In this document: piece after piece, positions 17,871 through 25,896 of the stretch
Layout of the letters: each line of letters opens with the position of its first letter
Numbering within the stretch: position 1 is the stretch's first letter
Assembly (NCBI GenBank): GCA_964480945.1
Contig: CAYZRX010000014.1
Location: forward strand, 1 to 59,741
DNA from: VGWB01 sp964480945
Lineage (GTDB): Bacteria; Bacteroidota; Ignavibacteria; UBA10030
DNA length: 59,741 bases
Direction of reading: 5' to 3'
Notes under the pieces: generated by a model
Seen by the model: only the letters and a program-made list of their open reading frames with translations
Database searches by the model: none
What the model was told of the DNA's origin: nothing
Translations under genes and position numbers: made by a program

Positions 17871-19402
17871 GTCCTGATCTCGTCCATAACGATAGGCAAT
17901 TGAATCGTGAACGTGGAGCCTTGCCCCACGATGCTCTCCACGTTCATGGTACCTCCATGCTGCTCGACGATCCCGTAGCTGATGGAAAGGCCGAGCCCAG
18001 TTCCGTGCTCCTTGGTCGTATAGAATGGGTCAAAGATCTTCTCGCGACACGACTCGGGAATGCCCGGACCTGTATCGGCAAAGCTGATGACGATGTTTCG
18101 GCCGTCGTCGGAGAGCTTCGATTCGATGGTCAGGGTGCCGCCCTTGGCCATTGCTTCCGCCCCGTTCAAGATGATGTTCATGAACACCTGCTGGATCTGG
18201 TCGGGGTCGACCGAGACGTCGGGGACGCGATCGCTCAACTGCTTTTCGACGACAATATTCCGAAAGGAGGTCTGGTTTCTGACGAGCAGGATGATATTTT
18301 CAATCAGAGCGTTCATGTCTGCCAACTGCTTCTGAGGCTTCGTCTGGCGGGCAAAATCGAGCAATCGCTTAACGATCTCGCGACATCGTATCGTCTCCTT
18401 GACCATCACCTCGACATCTTCTCGCCGAGGATCATCTGAGCCCAGATCCTCGAGGAGCAGGCTGCTGTTTGTGAGGATGCCGGTGAGGGGGTTGTTGATG
18501 TCGTGGGCCACGGCCGCCGCCAGCTTGCCAATCGAGGCGAGCTTCTCCGATCTGAACAGCTGAGCATTGATCTTCTTCATCTCCTCGGCACGNNNNNNNN
18601 NNNNNNNNNNNNNNNNNNNNNNNNNNNNNNNNNNNNNNNNNNNNNNNNNNNNNNNNNNNNNNNNNNNNNNNNNNNNNNNNNNNNNNNNNNNNATTTCTTT
18701 TCCTTTGTACACCTGCCCTTCGTGAACGACCTGATTGATCTTATCGACGATGTCAAAGTTGCGGTTGAACAGGATTCCGCCGATAAGTGTTCCGAGGAAA
18801 TTCCCTTTCTCATCAAGAATGGGGACCGCAGATTTCAGCATCATCCCGGACGTTTCCGTCGTTTTGCCGTTCGGCTTGGCTTTTGGTGTCGCAACGACTG
18901 TCATGGAAGCCTGGGCAGCAAGATCAGTCGATTCCTTGACGAGTTCTTCCGCTGGGACGATCTCCGTACCGCTGATGGGCCCTCGCATTGTGGTAACATG
19001 CTCGACGAATCCATCAGACAGCAGATTGTCACCGTACAGCCCTGGATTGCGTCCCCGAGCCAGTACGTTCCCTCGATCGTCGACAGCGGTCAGGATGTCG
19101 AGGCGTTCGTGCAGAAGTGTCTTCTCCAAATCACGAGTGAGGAATGTCCGATCTCGATGAGCGATGGCGGCACGAATCGACTGGCGCGTGGCTGTTAAAC
19201 GCGTGACGCTCTGAATCTCAGCGAGCCTGTTACGATACACCTCCCGAGCCGAGTTCAAATCCGATATGGCCTTTGTCTCCGCGCGAGTGATGATCTGATC
19301 GGAAATTATCCGCATGCCGACATAGCTTGTGATGATCGCCGGGACAAGAATGGCAATCGAAAATGAGAGGATGAGCTGTGATTGGATGGTTCTAAGGGTC
19401 AT
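17867..19402 (-). CDS. Membrane sensor histidine kinase, interrupted by an assembly gap
   Basis: N-terminal membrane segment (about residues 8-30) followed by a periplasmic Cache-type sensor domain (ILTAVDDRGNVLARGR, KSAVPILDEKGNFLGTLIGG). The sequence is then lost in a 100-N gap at 18593-18692. After it come a coiled stretch (EEMKKINAQLF), the H-box VAHDINNPLTG with the phospho-accepting His, an N-box in LNGAEAM, DTGPGIPE and GTGLGLS of the ATPase domain. The part under the gap should hold the end of Cache, the second membrane segment and probably HAMP, more than 33 residues. The ATG at 19402 is chosen; a GTG at 19408 is also in frame. Partner of the NtrC-type regulator. Confidence 0.9.
   Translation of the reverse strand: MTLRTIQSQLILSFSIAILVPAIITSYVGMRIISDQIITRAETKAISDLNSAREVYRNRLAEIQSVTRLTATRQSIRAAIAHRDRTFLTRDLEKTLLHERLDILTAVDDRGNVLARGRNPGLYGDNLLSDGFVEHVTTMRGPISGTEIVPAEELVKESTDLAAQASMTVVATPKAKPNGKTTETSGMMLKSAVPILDEKGNFLGTLIGGILFNRNFDIVDKINQVVHEGQVYKGKEXXXXXXXXXXXXXXXXXXXXXXXXXXXXXXXXXXRAEEMKKINAQLFRSEKLASIGKLAAAVAHDINNPLTGILTNSSLLLEDLGSDDPRREDVEVMVKETIRCREIVKRLLDFARQTKPQKQLADMNALIENIILLVRNQTSFRNIVVEKQLSDRVPDVSVDPDQIQQVFMNIILNGAEAMAKGGTLTIESKLSDDGRNIVISFADTGPGIPESCREKIFDPFYTTKEHGTGLGLSISYGIVEQHGGTMNVESIVGQGSTFTIQLPIVMDEIRT
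18593..18692. other. Assembly gap of 100 N inside the histidine kinase gene
   Basis: Exactly 100 N, the usual placeholder for a gap of unknown length. Both sides belong to one kinase in the expected order, so the join is probably correct but the length is not known. Confidence 0.99.
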
Positions 19403-19890
19403 GTGCACAGTGCTGTCAGTTCGATGTGCGCTCTCTCTGCGTTACGGCAGGACGCAGGTGTCCTTCGAACGTTGCAGAGCAATATGCTCAAAAGGCGCGA
19501 GGGATTCAAACTGCATCATAGGGTACTATCATCAAGGCCGCCGGGCTCTGGTCCGTGATCCGTTTCGTAGCACGCGAACGAACAAACGCGCGCGGGAATC
19601 GCTTGCAGCGAAGAGTGCCTGAGAGGCGGTGTCGACTGGAGACTGCTCACACCCTCGCACAAGATTCACGCCGGAAGGGATCGAGGTAGAATAACTGATG
19701 GTGTATCTTCGATTGCTTGTCGGCTGATCATCGACGCCCGGCGATAGAATAGCCAATCTTGTTCTCCGCCCCTACCCGGCTAGCTAGCTTCGTATTTGGA
19801 GATTCCCGAAATCGCCAATGCTGAATTAATCAACAGCTGTAATGTTTTTCATCAACAAATGTAAATCTTATGCATCTGTTATCTGAATGT
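19403..19890. other. Divergent intergenic region between kinase and MarR genes
   Basis: About 540 bases separate the divergent genes in all. The part up to about 19800 shows no convincing gene, RNA or clear promoter for the kinase. From about 19800 on the sequence becomes clearly AT-rich, with short related words such as ATCAACA and AATGTTT repeated, and leads into the promoter described next. Confidence 0.5.
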
Positions 19891-19917
19891 TTGACAACAG
19901 TTATGCTTGCATAATAT
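19891..19917 (+). promoter_or_regulatory. Sigma-70-like promoter of the marR-like gene and hydrogenase operon
   Basis: TTGACA at 19891-19896 is a perfect -35 box. TAATAT at 19912-19917 is the best -10 candidate, with a short 15-base spacer. The ATG is 35 bases downstream of it. It sits in the only strongly AT-rich intergenic stretch of the region. Confidence 0.55.
19901..19914. promoter_or_regulatory. Candidate MarR operator inside the promoter
   Basis: TTATGC-TT-GCATAA is a perfect 6-base inverted repeat placed between the -35 and -10 boxes. A further TTATGC half-site lies at 19868-19873, 33 bases (about three helical turns) upstream. Binding there would block RNA polymerase, fitting autoregulation by the MarR protein encoded just downstream. 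Confidence 0.5.
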
Positions 19918-19951
19918 TTGTAGATAATAAAACAATGCACTATCCACCATA

Positions 19952-20392
19952 ATGCCAGTGGAACCCAGACTCGGCTTGGAATTGATTCGACTCACTCGGC
20001 GCTGCCGCAGCATCGACAAGCACGTTTCGGCCAGCGCCGGCTTGAGCATCGATGAAATGCACTGCCTCAGTTCCCTTTTTGCCGAAAGCCCCTCCTCTGT
20101 GAAGACGCTCAGTGACCTCATCAGCGTCAATCCAACGCGTGCGTCGAAAATCCTTCGTGACCTCGAAGAGCGGGGTCTTCTTTCACGGACCATCGACGTT
20201 TCGGATCGTCGCAAGGAGCATGTTCTGCTCACCGAGGAGGGAAGAAGAACGGTGGAGAAGCTCTTGAGTCTGTATGACGAGATTGCAGCCAGGGTGATCC
20301 CGAAGTGGCCGAGCGAAATCGCTTTGGACTTTTCACAGCTGCTGCAGACGGTTTCGCAGACGAACGAGAACGATCCGACGCAATGGGACTGA
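19952..20392 (+). CDS. MarR-family transcriptional regulator
   Basis: The 146-residue winged-helix protein has the MarR arrangement: an N-terminal helix, KTLSDLISVNPTRASKILRD as helix-turn-helix at about residues 49-69, then ERGLLSR and the wing with the DRR element (TIDVSDRRKEHVLLTEEG). MarR proteins usually repress their own operon and release DNA on binding a ligand or on thiol oxidation; this one has one Cys at residue 14 in RRCRS and one in MHCLS. The stop overlaps the following protease gene by 10 bases, so it is the first gene of the long operon. It probably controls the whole Hdr/Nuo/Mvh set. Confidence 0.9.
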   Translation: MPVEPRLGLELIRLTRRCRSIDKHVSASAGLSIDEMHCLSSLFAESPSSVKTLSDLISVNPTRASKILRDLEERGLLSRTIDVSDRRKEHVLLTEEGRRTVEKLLSLYDEIAARVIPKWPSEIALDFSQLLQTVSQTNENDPTQWD

Positions 20393-20928
20393 GCATGTAT
20401 CGAGACGGACCATCGATCCTTGTCGTCGGACTCGGCAACGAGTTGCTGTCCGACGACGGAGTAGGCATCCGTGTGCTGCGTGAGCTGAAGGAGCGTCTTC
20501 CCACTGAATGTATTGCGTTCGAGGAGCTCTCGGTCGGCGGGCTCCAGCTGCTTGACCACCTGGTCGGATACAGGTGTTGTTTTCTCATTGATGCGATTGT
20601 CACTGGCACATCTCCCGCAGGGACGGTGCATCGGTTCGTCCAGGAGCCGGGCCACCCATCGATTCGTCTGTCATCATCGCACCACGTCGATCTCTCCCAG
20701 GTGCTGGCGTTGGGAGAGATGCTGGGGGCAGCGATTCCAGCGAAGGTCGTCGTCTATGGCATCGAGCCGGAAGACACCATTACGTTCTGCGAGCAATGCA
20801 CCAGCGAGGTATCGAAGGCCATTCCTCAACTCGTCGATCTGATCTGCAGAGATATTGAGCATGAGACGACCCCGATGCGAGCCCGCAGTTCAGAACAGGA
20901 CATGGTTGAGCACTTTGCTACATCTTGA
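20383..20928 (+). CDS. [NiFe] hydrogenase maturation protease, HyaD-like
   Basis: Endopeptidase that trims a hydrogenase large subunit after Ni insertion. From the ATG at 20383 it has 181 residues. It shows LGNELLSDDGVG with conserved Glu and Asp, IDAIVTGTSPAGTVHRF, SSHHVDLSQVLALGEML with the conserved His, and YGIEPEDTITF, which is typical of proteases acting on group 3c and group 1 enzymes. An ATG at 20395 is an alternative start; neither has a clear ribosome site, and coupling to the MarR gene is likely. It lies at the head of the operon that ends with mvhA, the likely substrate. Confidence 0.92.
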   Translation: MGLSMYRDGPSILVVGLGNELLSDDGVGIRVLRELKERLPTECIAFEELSVGGLQLLDHLVGYRCCFLIDAIVTGTSPAGTVHRFVQEPGHPSIRLSSSHHVDLSQVLALGEMLGAAIPAKVVVYGIEPEDTITFCEQCTSEVSKAIPQLVDLICRDIEHETTPMRARSSEQDMVEHFATS

Positions 20929-20945
20929 GACCTAATGGAGATCCT

Positions 20946-21632
20946 ATGGGACATTCAGTCAGTTATTTGCCGGGATTGATGACACGCCGAGAGGCGGAGC
21001 TGAGGCAGATCTTCCTGAAGCAGGTCGAAGATATTCCGGCGGGAGAGCGCATCAAAAGGTGCCTTCAATGCGGTACATGCACGGGCTCGTGTCCAGTGAG
21101 CTACGCCATGGACATATCGCCGCGAGAACTGATTGCCCTGTTTCGGGCCGGCGAGATGGAAACGATTATGAAAAGCCGGACGATATGGATCTGTGCATCG
21201 TGCTATGCGTGTACCACCCGCTGCCCGTCCGGGATCAAGATTACCGACATCATCTATGCCCTGAAGCGCACGGCGATGGAGAAGAATTACCAATCGAAAG
21301 CGCCGCAGGTGCAGATCCTGGCAAGCCTCTTCGTGAAGAACCTGAGGAAATATGGGCGACTTCATGAGGGGACACTTATTGGCAACTACTATCTCAGGAC
21401 CAATCCCTTGAAGCTGCTCGGGTATCTCCCTCTGGGAAGGAAGATGCTGCAAACCAAACGCATCGCAGTGTTTCCCATGAAGATCAAAGCCCGGAAGGCT
21501 CTCTCCAGAATCATCGAAAAGGCGCAAGAGATCGAAATGCGCCACGCCCCGGAACCTGTGTCGTACTCGCCGGATTTCGTCGGCTATCGAGGTCTCGGCG
21601 AACTGAAACTCGAAGCTCGGAAAGGAGAATAA
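20946..21632 (+). CDS. hdrC: Heterodisulfide reductase subunit C-like protein
   Basis: Electron-transfer subunit that carries electrons from HdrA to HdrB. It has 228 residues from the ATG at 20946, which follows GGAG at the right distance. Two [4Fe-4S] motifs are complete: CLQCGTCTGSCP and CASCYACTTRCP. The C-terminal half is rich in basic residues. HdrB follows 2 bases later. In methanogens the partner substrate is CoM-S-S-CoB; no methanogenesis gene is seen here, so the natural acceptor is unknown. Confidence 0.94.
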   Translation: MGHSVSYLPGLMTRREAELRQIFLKQVEDIPAGERIKRCLQCGTCTGSCPVSYAMDISPRELIALFRAGEMETIMKSRTIWICASCYACTTRCPSGIKITDIIYALKRTAMEKNYQSKAPQVQILASLFVKNLRKYGRLHEGTLIGNYYLRTNPLKLLGYLPLGRKMLQTKRIAVFPMKIKARKALSRIIEKAQEIEMRHAPEPVSYSPDFVGYRGLGELKLEARKGE

Positions 21633-21634
21633 CC

Positions 21635-22516
21635 TTGAAATACGCGTACTATCCCGGCTGCAGCCTCGAGAAAACTCAGCGGGGCTATGACCAGTCCGTA
21701 AGAGAAGTCTTCAAGGCCCTCGGCCAGGAATTGGTTGAGATTGAAGATTGGAACTGCTGCGGCGCAACGGTCTACATGTCCGTCAAAGAGACTGTCTCCC
21801 TTGCCGTCTCTGCCCGCAACCTGGCCCTGGCTGAGAGGATGGGCCTTGACATTGTGGCGCCATGCAGCTCTTGCTTTACCGTCCTGTCGAAAACCAACCG
21901 TGTCCTGAACGAAATCCCCGAGATGCACAAAGACGTCAACGAGGCTCTCGCTGAAGCGGGATTGAGTTACGGTGGCAAGACGCGGGTACGGCATCCCCTC
22001 GATATCCTGATGAACGATATCGGCATAGAGGCGATCCTCCGGAAATCCCAGCGAAGCCTCGAGGGCCTCAGGATCGCGCCGTACTACGGTTGTCAGATTG
22101 TTCGCCCGGAGAAAGGCTTCGACGATCGCGAGGATCCGGTTCTCCTTGACAGGATGTTCAGTAAGTGCGGCGGCGAGATCGTCTACTTCCCGATGAAGGT
22201 CCGATGCTGCGGAGGGATGCTGATGACGACGTTCGAGGAAACGGCCTTGAAGCTGAACAAGGAGCTGCTTGCGTGCGCGCAGCAGAACAAGGCTGATGTC
22301 ATCGTCACAACCTGCCCTCTGTGTCATTTCAATCTGGAAGGGTATCAAGACAAGATCAACAAGATCTATCAGACGAAGTTTGGCATGCCAATCCTGTATT
22401 TCACCCAGTTGCTCGGAATTGTCCTTGGCCTCTCGGAAAAGAGCATCGGGCTCGACTCCGCATTCATCCCCCCTGGGCAGAGGATCACATCGCTCCTGGA
22501 GACCCACTATGCCTGA
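21635..22516 (+). CDS. hdrB: Heterodisulfide reductase subunit B-like protein with two CCG domains
   Basis: Catalytic subunit; in methanogens the two CCG domains hold non-cubane [4Fe-4S] clusters that reduce a disulfide. The 293-residue protein keeps both motifs: Cys9, Cys41-Cys42 and Cys77-Cys80 in the first, and YYGCQIV, RCCGGM and TTCPLC in the second. The TTG start is chosen because AAAGGAG lies 8 bases upstream and the fold begins at once with KYAYYPGCS. The end overlaps the HdrA-N gene by 8 bases. All cluster ligands being present argues for a working active site on an unknown disulfide or other substrate. Confidence 0.95.
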   Translation: MKYAYYPGCSLEKTQRGYDQSVREVFKALGQELVEIEDWNCCGATVYMSVKETVSLAVSARNLALAERMGLDIVAPCSSCFTVLSKTNRVLNEIPEMHKDVNEALAEAGLSYGGKTRVRHPLDILMNDIGIEAILRKSQRSLEGLRIAPYYGCQIVRPEKGFDDREDPVLLDRMFSKCGGEIVYFPMKVRCCGGMLMTTFEETALKLNKELLACAQQNKADVIVTTCPLCHFNLEGYQDKINKIYQTKFGMPILYFTQLLGIVLGLSEKSIGLDSAFIPPGQRITSLLETHYA

Positions 22517-23387
22517 GAACATCAAGCCGTCAAACGGAAACGGACAGGTCAAGATCGGCGTCTACATCTGCCATTGCGGCGTGAACATCGCAGCGACGGT
22601 CAATGTCGCCGAGGTCCGCGACTTCATCGCGCGCCAGCCCAACGTGGTTGCGGCGCGGGACTACAAGTTCATGTGCTCGGATCCGGGCCAGGACCTGATC
22701 AAGCAGGACATCAAGAACCTCGGCGTGAACAGGGTGGTCGTCGCAGCCTGTTCGCCGCTGATGCATGAACTGACCTTCCGGCTCGCAGCGGAATCAGCCG
22801 GCCTCAACCGTTACCTCGTTCAGATCGCCAACATCAGAGAGCATTGTTCGTGGGTCCACGACGATCGGGCGGAGGCAACGAAAAAGGCGTGTGCTCTCAT
22901 CAACGCGGCCGTCAGGCGGGTCGCGCTCCATCAGCCGCTCCAGATCACGCGGCAGCCCGTGAACAAGAACACGCTCATCGTTGGGGGCGGCATCGCCGGA
23001 ATCCAGGCAGCCCTGGAAATTGCAAACGCCGGCTACAACGTCTATCTCGTGGAGCGAGAGCCCACCATCGGGGGGAGGATGGGGCAGTTTGACAAGACGT
23101 TCCCGACGCTCGATTGTGCGGCGTGCATCCTGACGCCGAAGATGGTCTCGGTCGGACACAGGAAGGACATCACGCTCCTCACCTACTCGGAAGTTGAAGG
23201 AGTTTCCGGGTACATCGGCAATTTCAAGATTCGCGTGCGGAAGAAAGCACGCTATGTTGATGCCGAGAAATGCACCGGGTGCGGGCAGTGCTGGAGCAAC
23301 TGCCCGGCAACCAGGATCCCCTCCGGCCGATCGATTTTCGTCGGCGATCAACTGGTCAACGAAAAATCGACTCGACCGAAGGAGTAA
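22509..23387 (+). CDS. N-terminal half of heterodisulfide reductase subunit A (split HdrA)
   Basis: HdrA is the flavin subunit thought to bifurcate electrons. Canonical HdrA has about 650 residues; this one has only 292. It contains the N-terminal Cys-rich domain (VYICHCGVN, Cys56, AACSPLMHE), the FAD-binding fingerprint LIVGGGIAGIQAALE at 156-170, the LDCAACILTPKM segment and one [4Fe-4S] motif CTGCGQCWSNCP at 255-266. It stops 26 residues later, exactly where HdrA normally continues with an AIYxPxxQAVP segment. That missing half is encoded 6.4 kb downstream, fused to a NuoG/HydA-like head (29762-31522). It overlaps hdrB, and the clean domain border argues against a simple frameshift. Confidence 0.92.
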   Translation: MPENIKPSNGNGQVKIGVYICHCGVNIAATVNVAEVRDFIARQPNVVAARDYKFMCSDPGQDLIKQDIKNLGVNRVVVAACSPLMHELTFRLAAESAGLNRYLVQIANIREHCSWVHDDRAEATKKACALINAAVRRVALHQPLQITRQPVNKNTLIVGGGIAGIQAALEIANAGYNVYLVEREPTIGGRMGQFDKTFPTLDCAACILTPKMVSVGHRKDITLLTYSEVEGVSGYIGNFKIRVRKKARYVDAEKCTGCGQCWSNCPATRIPSGRSIFVGDQLVNEKSTRPKE

Positions 23388-23398
23388 GGAGAAGGATT

Positions 23399-23779
23399 AT
23401 GCAGCTGTCGGAAGTGAGGCGTCTTTTGGCGTGTGATGTCTTCTGGGGGGAGGAGTTTCTCGATCGTGCGATCAAGTACGGATGCGCCTCCGATCTCATG
23501 AGCGACGTGTTGGCATTCTCTCGAGCGGATGCACTGCTGCTCACAGGTCTGGTGAACATCCAGACGATTCAGACAGCGTTCATTGCGGAGATTGGCGCCA
23601 TTGTCTTTGTGAGGGGCAAGAAGCCGGACGAGGCAGTTCTTAAAGTCGCACGGGAGAAGAAGATTCCTCTTCTGGGAACGCCCCATTCGATGTACGAAGC
23701 ATCGGGCATACTCTATCAACATGGAGTCGTGTCCACGATGGAATGTTCCTCGGGCGTTGGATGCGCCAGAGGCAACTGA
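23399..23779 (+). CDS. DRTGG-domain protein 1
   Basis: A 126-residue protein of the DRTGG fold (VFWGEEFLDRAIKYGCASDL near the start, then VLAFSRADALLLTG, IGAIVFVRGKKPDEAVLKVA and IPLLGTPHSMYEASGIL). Stand-alone DRTGG proteins are frequent in operons of bifurcating [FeFe] hydrogenases; their job is unknown, and a ligand-sensing role is assumed because related domains occur in phosphotransacetylases and HPr-kinase-like proteins. AAGGAGAAGG precedes the ATG. A second copy lies at 25553-25894. Confidence 0.85.
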   Translation: MQLSEVRRLLACDVFWGEEFLDRAIKYGCASDLMSDVLAFSRADALLLTGLVNIQTIQTAFIAEIGAIVFVRGKKPDEAVLKVAREKKIPLLGTPHSMYEASGILYQHGVVSTMECSSGVGCARGN

Positions 23780-23792
23780 AGCAGCGTGAGCG

Positions 23793-24218
23793 ATGACCGG
23801 ACCATACTCCCAATCGTTCGCGATTCAAGGAAAAAACTTCTTCAACGCGGGAAAGGCTTCGACAGAGATCAAGACCATGTTGAAGGACCTCGGCATTGAC
23901 CCAGCGATTGTGCGGAGGGTTGCCATCGCGACGTATGAAGCGGAGATGAACGTGGTCATGTACGCGGAGGAGGCAACTCTGATCGTAGAGGTTACCCCCC
24001 GGGCCATCAGAATCCTGGTGAACGACAGGGGGCCCGGAATTTCGGATATAAACCTGGCGATGCAGGAAGGATATTCCACCGCTACTGCGGAGATGCGGGA
24101 GATGGGTTTCGGCGCGGGAATGGGGCTTCCGAACATCAAAAGGAATTCGGACGACTTCAAGGTCTCATCGACGGTCGGCCAAGGCACAAAGCTCGAGATC
24201 ACGGTCAATATCAACTAA
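23793..24218 (+). CDS. ATP-binding protein of the anti-sigma/RsbW (HATPase_c) type
   Basis: A 141-residue GHKL ATPase domain: EAEMNVVMYAEEA as N-box region, VNDRGPGISD as G1 box, GFGAGMGLPNIKRNSDDF as ATP-lid and G2 region. It lacks a phospho-acceptor His domain, so it resembles anti-sigma factor kinases such as RsbW rather than sensor kinases. The fold of the C-terminal STVGQGTKLEITV matches. It is the first of two HATPase genes in this operon (other at 26662-27201). Genes of this type are known neighbours of HydABC hydrogenase operons. Partner protein unknown. Confidence 0.88.
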   Translation: MTGPYSQSFAIQGKNFFNAGKASTEIKTMLKDLGIDPAIVRRVAIATYEAEMNVVMYAEEATLIVEVTPRAIRILVNDRGPGISDINLAMQEGYSTATAEMREMGFGAGMGLPNIKRNSDDFKVSSTVGQGTKLEITVNIN

Positions 24219-24222
24219 GTCG

Positions 24223-25563
24223 ATGCTGGACGAGTTTCACTCGATAAAGATAGAAGGGGAAAAGTGCCAGGCCCGCATGGCATGCATGCACGCCTGCCCG
24301 ACACAGGCGATCCGCGTCCGAAACCGAAAAGCGACGATCCTGAGGGATCGGTGCATCGATTGCGGAGAGTGCGTGCGGGTGTGCCCAAGCCACGCGATCG
24401 TTCCGCTGACGAGCTCCTTCAGCGATCTGTCGAAGTTCGCGTACACCGTCGCGATTCCATCGCCCGTCTTCTATTCCCAGTTCGGCAAGGACGTGCGACC
24501 GGGGGCAATTCTCAATGCTCTGAAGAAAGCCGGTTTTGACGATGCATACGATGTGGCTTGTGCTTCGGAATCGGTCAGCATCGCTATACAAGAGTACCTC
24601 GACTCGAATGAATCTCCAAGGCCGCTGATTTCCCCGTTCTGTCCGGCGATCGTAAGGCTGATCCAGATCCGGTATCCGAATCTCCTCGAAAATCTAATCC
24701 CCATCGAGTCGCCAATGGAGATTGCAGCTCGCGAGGTCAAACGACTCAAGATGAACGAGCTAGGACTCCGGGAAAACGAGATCGGTGTCGTATACCTGAC
24801 CCCCTGCCCCGCGAAGACGATCTCGGTGAAGCATCCACCCAGGAAAAAGCACTCATTTGTCGACGGAATGATCGCGATTTCGGAAATCTATCCGACCGTG
24901 CTTCAGCTGCTCGCTCGTTCAGACGGGGGGGAGAGCGTCCAGGACATCCGCGGCCTCGGCCTGGGATGGCCCATCCTTGGGGGGCAGGTAGCGTGCCTGA
25001 AAGCCGAGGACTGTCTCGCCATCGCAGGTCTCACCGATGTGATGAGAGTGCTCGATGATATCGAGAACGGGAAACTCAGGGATATCCAGTACATCGAATG
25101 CCACTCCTGCCCGACTGCCTGCGTCGGCGGCTCGCTCACGGTGGAGAATCCGTACATCGCGCGGGGAAGGGTGCTCCGGATGGTGGAGAAATTCGGATCC
25201 GTGCCGTGCCAGGACCGCGAGAAGATCCGCGACCTGTACGAAAAGCGCTTCTTCTCGCTGGTGGGCAGCATTGCGCCGAGTCCGGTCCAGCCGCTCGATG
25301 ACGACATCGCGATAGCCATCCAGAAGATGCAGCAGAAGCAGCAAACCTATGAGATGCTTCCCAAGATCGACTGCGGTGGCTGCGGCGCTCCGACGTGCAT
25401 GACGTTTGCCGAGGATGTCGTGAAAGGTCAGGCAAGCATCGATGAATGTGTATTTCTAGCGATGAAGACGTTCGAATCGATCTCCTGCGAACTTATGGAG
25501 ACGGTTCTCAAGCACAGCCGAAAGATCCGGGCCAACGTGGAGCCAGGCAGTCATGAGACTTAA
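24223..25563 (+). CDS. [FeFe]-hydrogenase-like protein with altered active-site loop, probable sensor
   Basis: Related to the large subunit of [FeFe] hydrogenases, 446 residues. A ferredoxin region starts the protein; its first cluster motif is degenerate (Cys15, Arg in place of the second Cys, Cys21, Cys25) and the second is complete (Cys44, 47, 50, 54). The H-cluster region keeps Cys140, Cys195 with Lys198 (TPCPAK), Cys296 and Cys300 (SCPTACVGG), which would hold the H-cluster cubane. The L1 loop reads SPFCP instead of TSCCP, so the proton-relay Cys is Phe139. The C-terminus has a Fes-type motif with Cys384, 387, 392 and 409. I infer a regulatory or redox-sensing protein, as for stand-alone sensory [FeFe] homologues, rather than a fast hydrogenase. 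Confidence 0.88.
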   Translation: MLDEFHSIKIEGEKCQARMACMHACPTQAIRVRNRKATILRDRCIDCGECVRVCPSHAIVPLTSSFSDLSKFAYTVAIPSPVFYSQFGKDVRPGAILNALKKAGFDDAYDVACASESVSIAIQEYLDSNESPRPLISPFCPAIVRLIQIRYPNLLENLIPIESPMEIAAREVKRLKMNELGLRENEIGVVYLTPCPAKTISVKHPPRKKHSFVDGMIAISEIYPTVLQLLARSDGGESVQDIRGLGLGWPILGGQVACLKAEDCLAIAGLTDVMRVLDDIENGKLRDIQYIECHSCPTACVGGSLTVENPYIARGRVLRMVEKFGSVPCQDREKIRDLYEKRFFSLVGSIAPSPVQPLDDDIAIAIQKMQQKQQTYEMLPKIDCGGCGAPTCMTFAEDVVKGQASIDECVFLAMKTFESISCELMETVLKHSRKIRANVEPGSHET

Positions 25564-25894
25564 AGAAATTGTCGATCCGCTCAATCTCACGGTACAATGC
25601 GGTGCCGAGCATCTCGACCGCGATGTCACGGGGGGATACGCCAGCGATCTGCTCAGCGATGTCATCGCCAACAGCAAGGCGGGAAACGTCTGGATAACGA
25701 TGCAGGTGCACGTGAACATCGTCGCTGTGGCGGTGCTCAAAGAGCTTGCGGCCATCATCATTGTCCAGGGGCGCGCCCCCGCGGAAGATACGTTGACGAA
25801 GGCTCGGGAAGAACATGTGCCGATCCTCGTCAGCCCTCTTCCGGCGTTTGAAACGGCCGGCAGGTTGTATGCGCTGGGTGTGGGCGGTGCGTAG
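25553..25894 (+). CDS. DRTGG-domain protein 2
   Basis: A 113-residue homologue of the protein at 23399-23779, with DRDVTGGYASDLLSDVIAN, which gives the family its name, then ITMQVHVNIVAVA, AAIIIVQGRAPAEDTL and VPILVSPLPAFETAGRL. It overlaps the [FeFe]-like gene by 11 bases and is followed by the PHP gene after 2 bases. Having two DRTGG and two HATPase genes in one operon suggests a small signalling module that could form hetero-oligomers; this is inference. Confidence 0.86.
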   Translation: MRLKEIVDPLNLTVQCGAEHLDRDVTGGYASDLLSDVIANSKAGNVWITMQVHVNIVAVAVLKELAAIIIVQGRAPAEDTLTKAREEHVPILVSPLPAFETAGRLYALGVGGA

Positions 25895-25896
25895 CG

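Noticed and set aside
19601..19620. Minus-strand AGGCAC...TGC word as a sigma-54 site for the kinase gene
   Set aside because: The -24 and -12 elements are one base too far apart and the first T is missing.
22509..23387. Short HdrA as a gene truncated by frameshift
   Set aside because: The following DNA encodes the DRTGG protein at once, with its own ribosome site, and the missing half is found intact in another gene.
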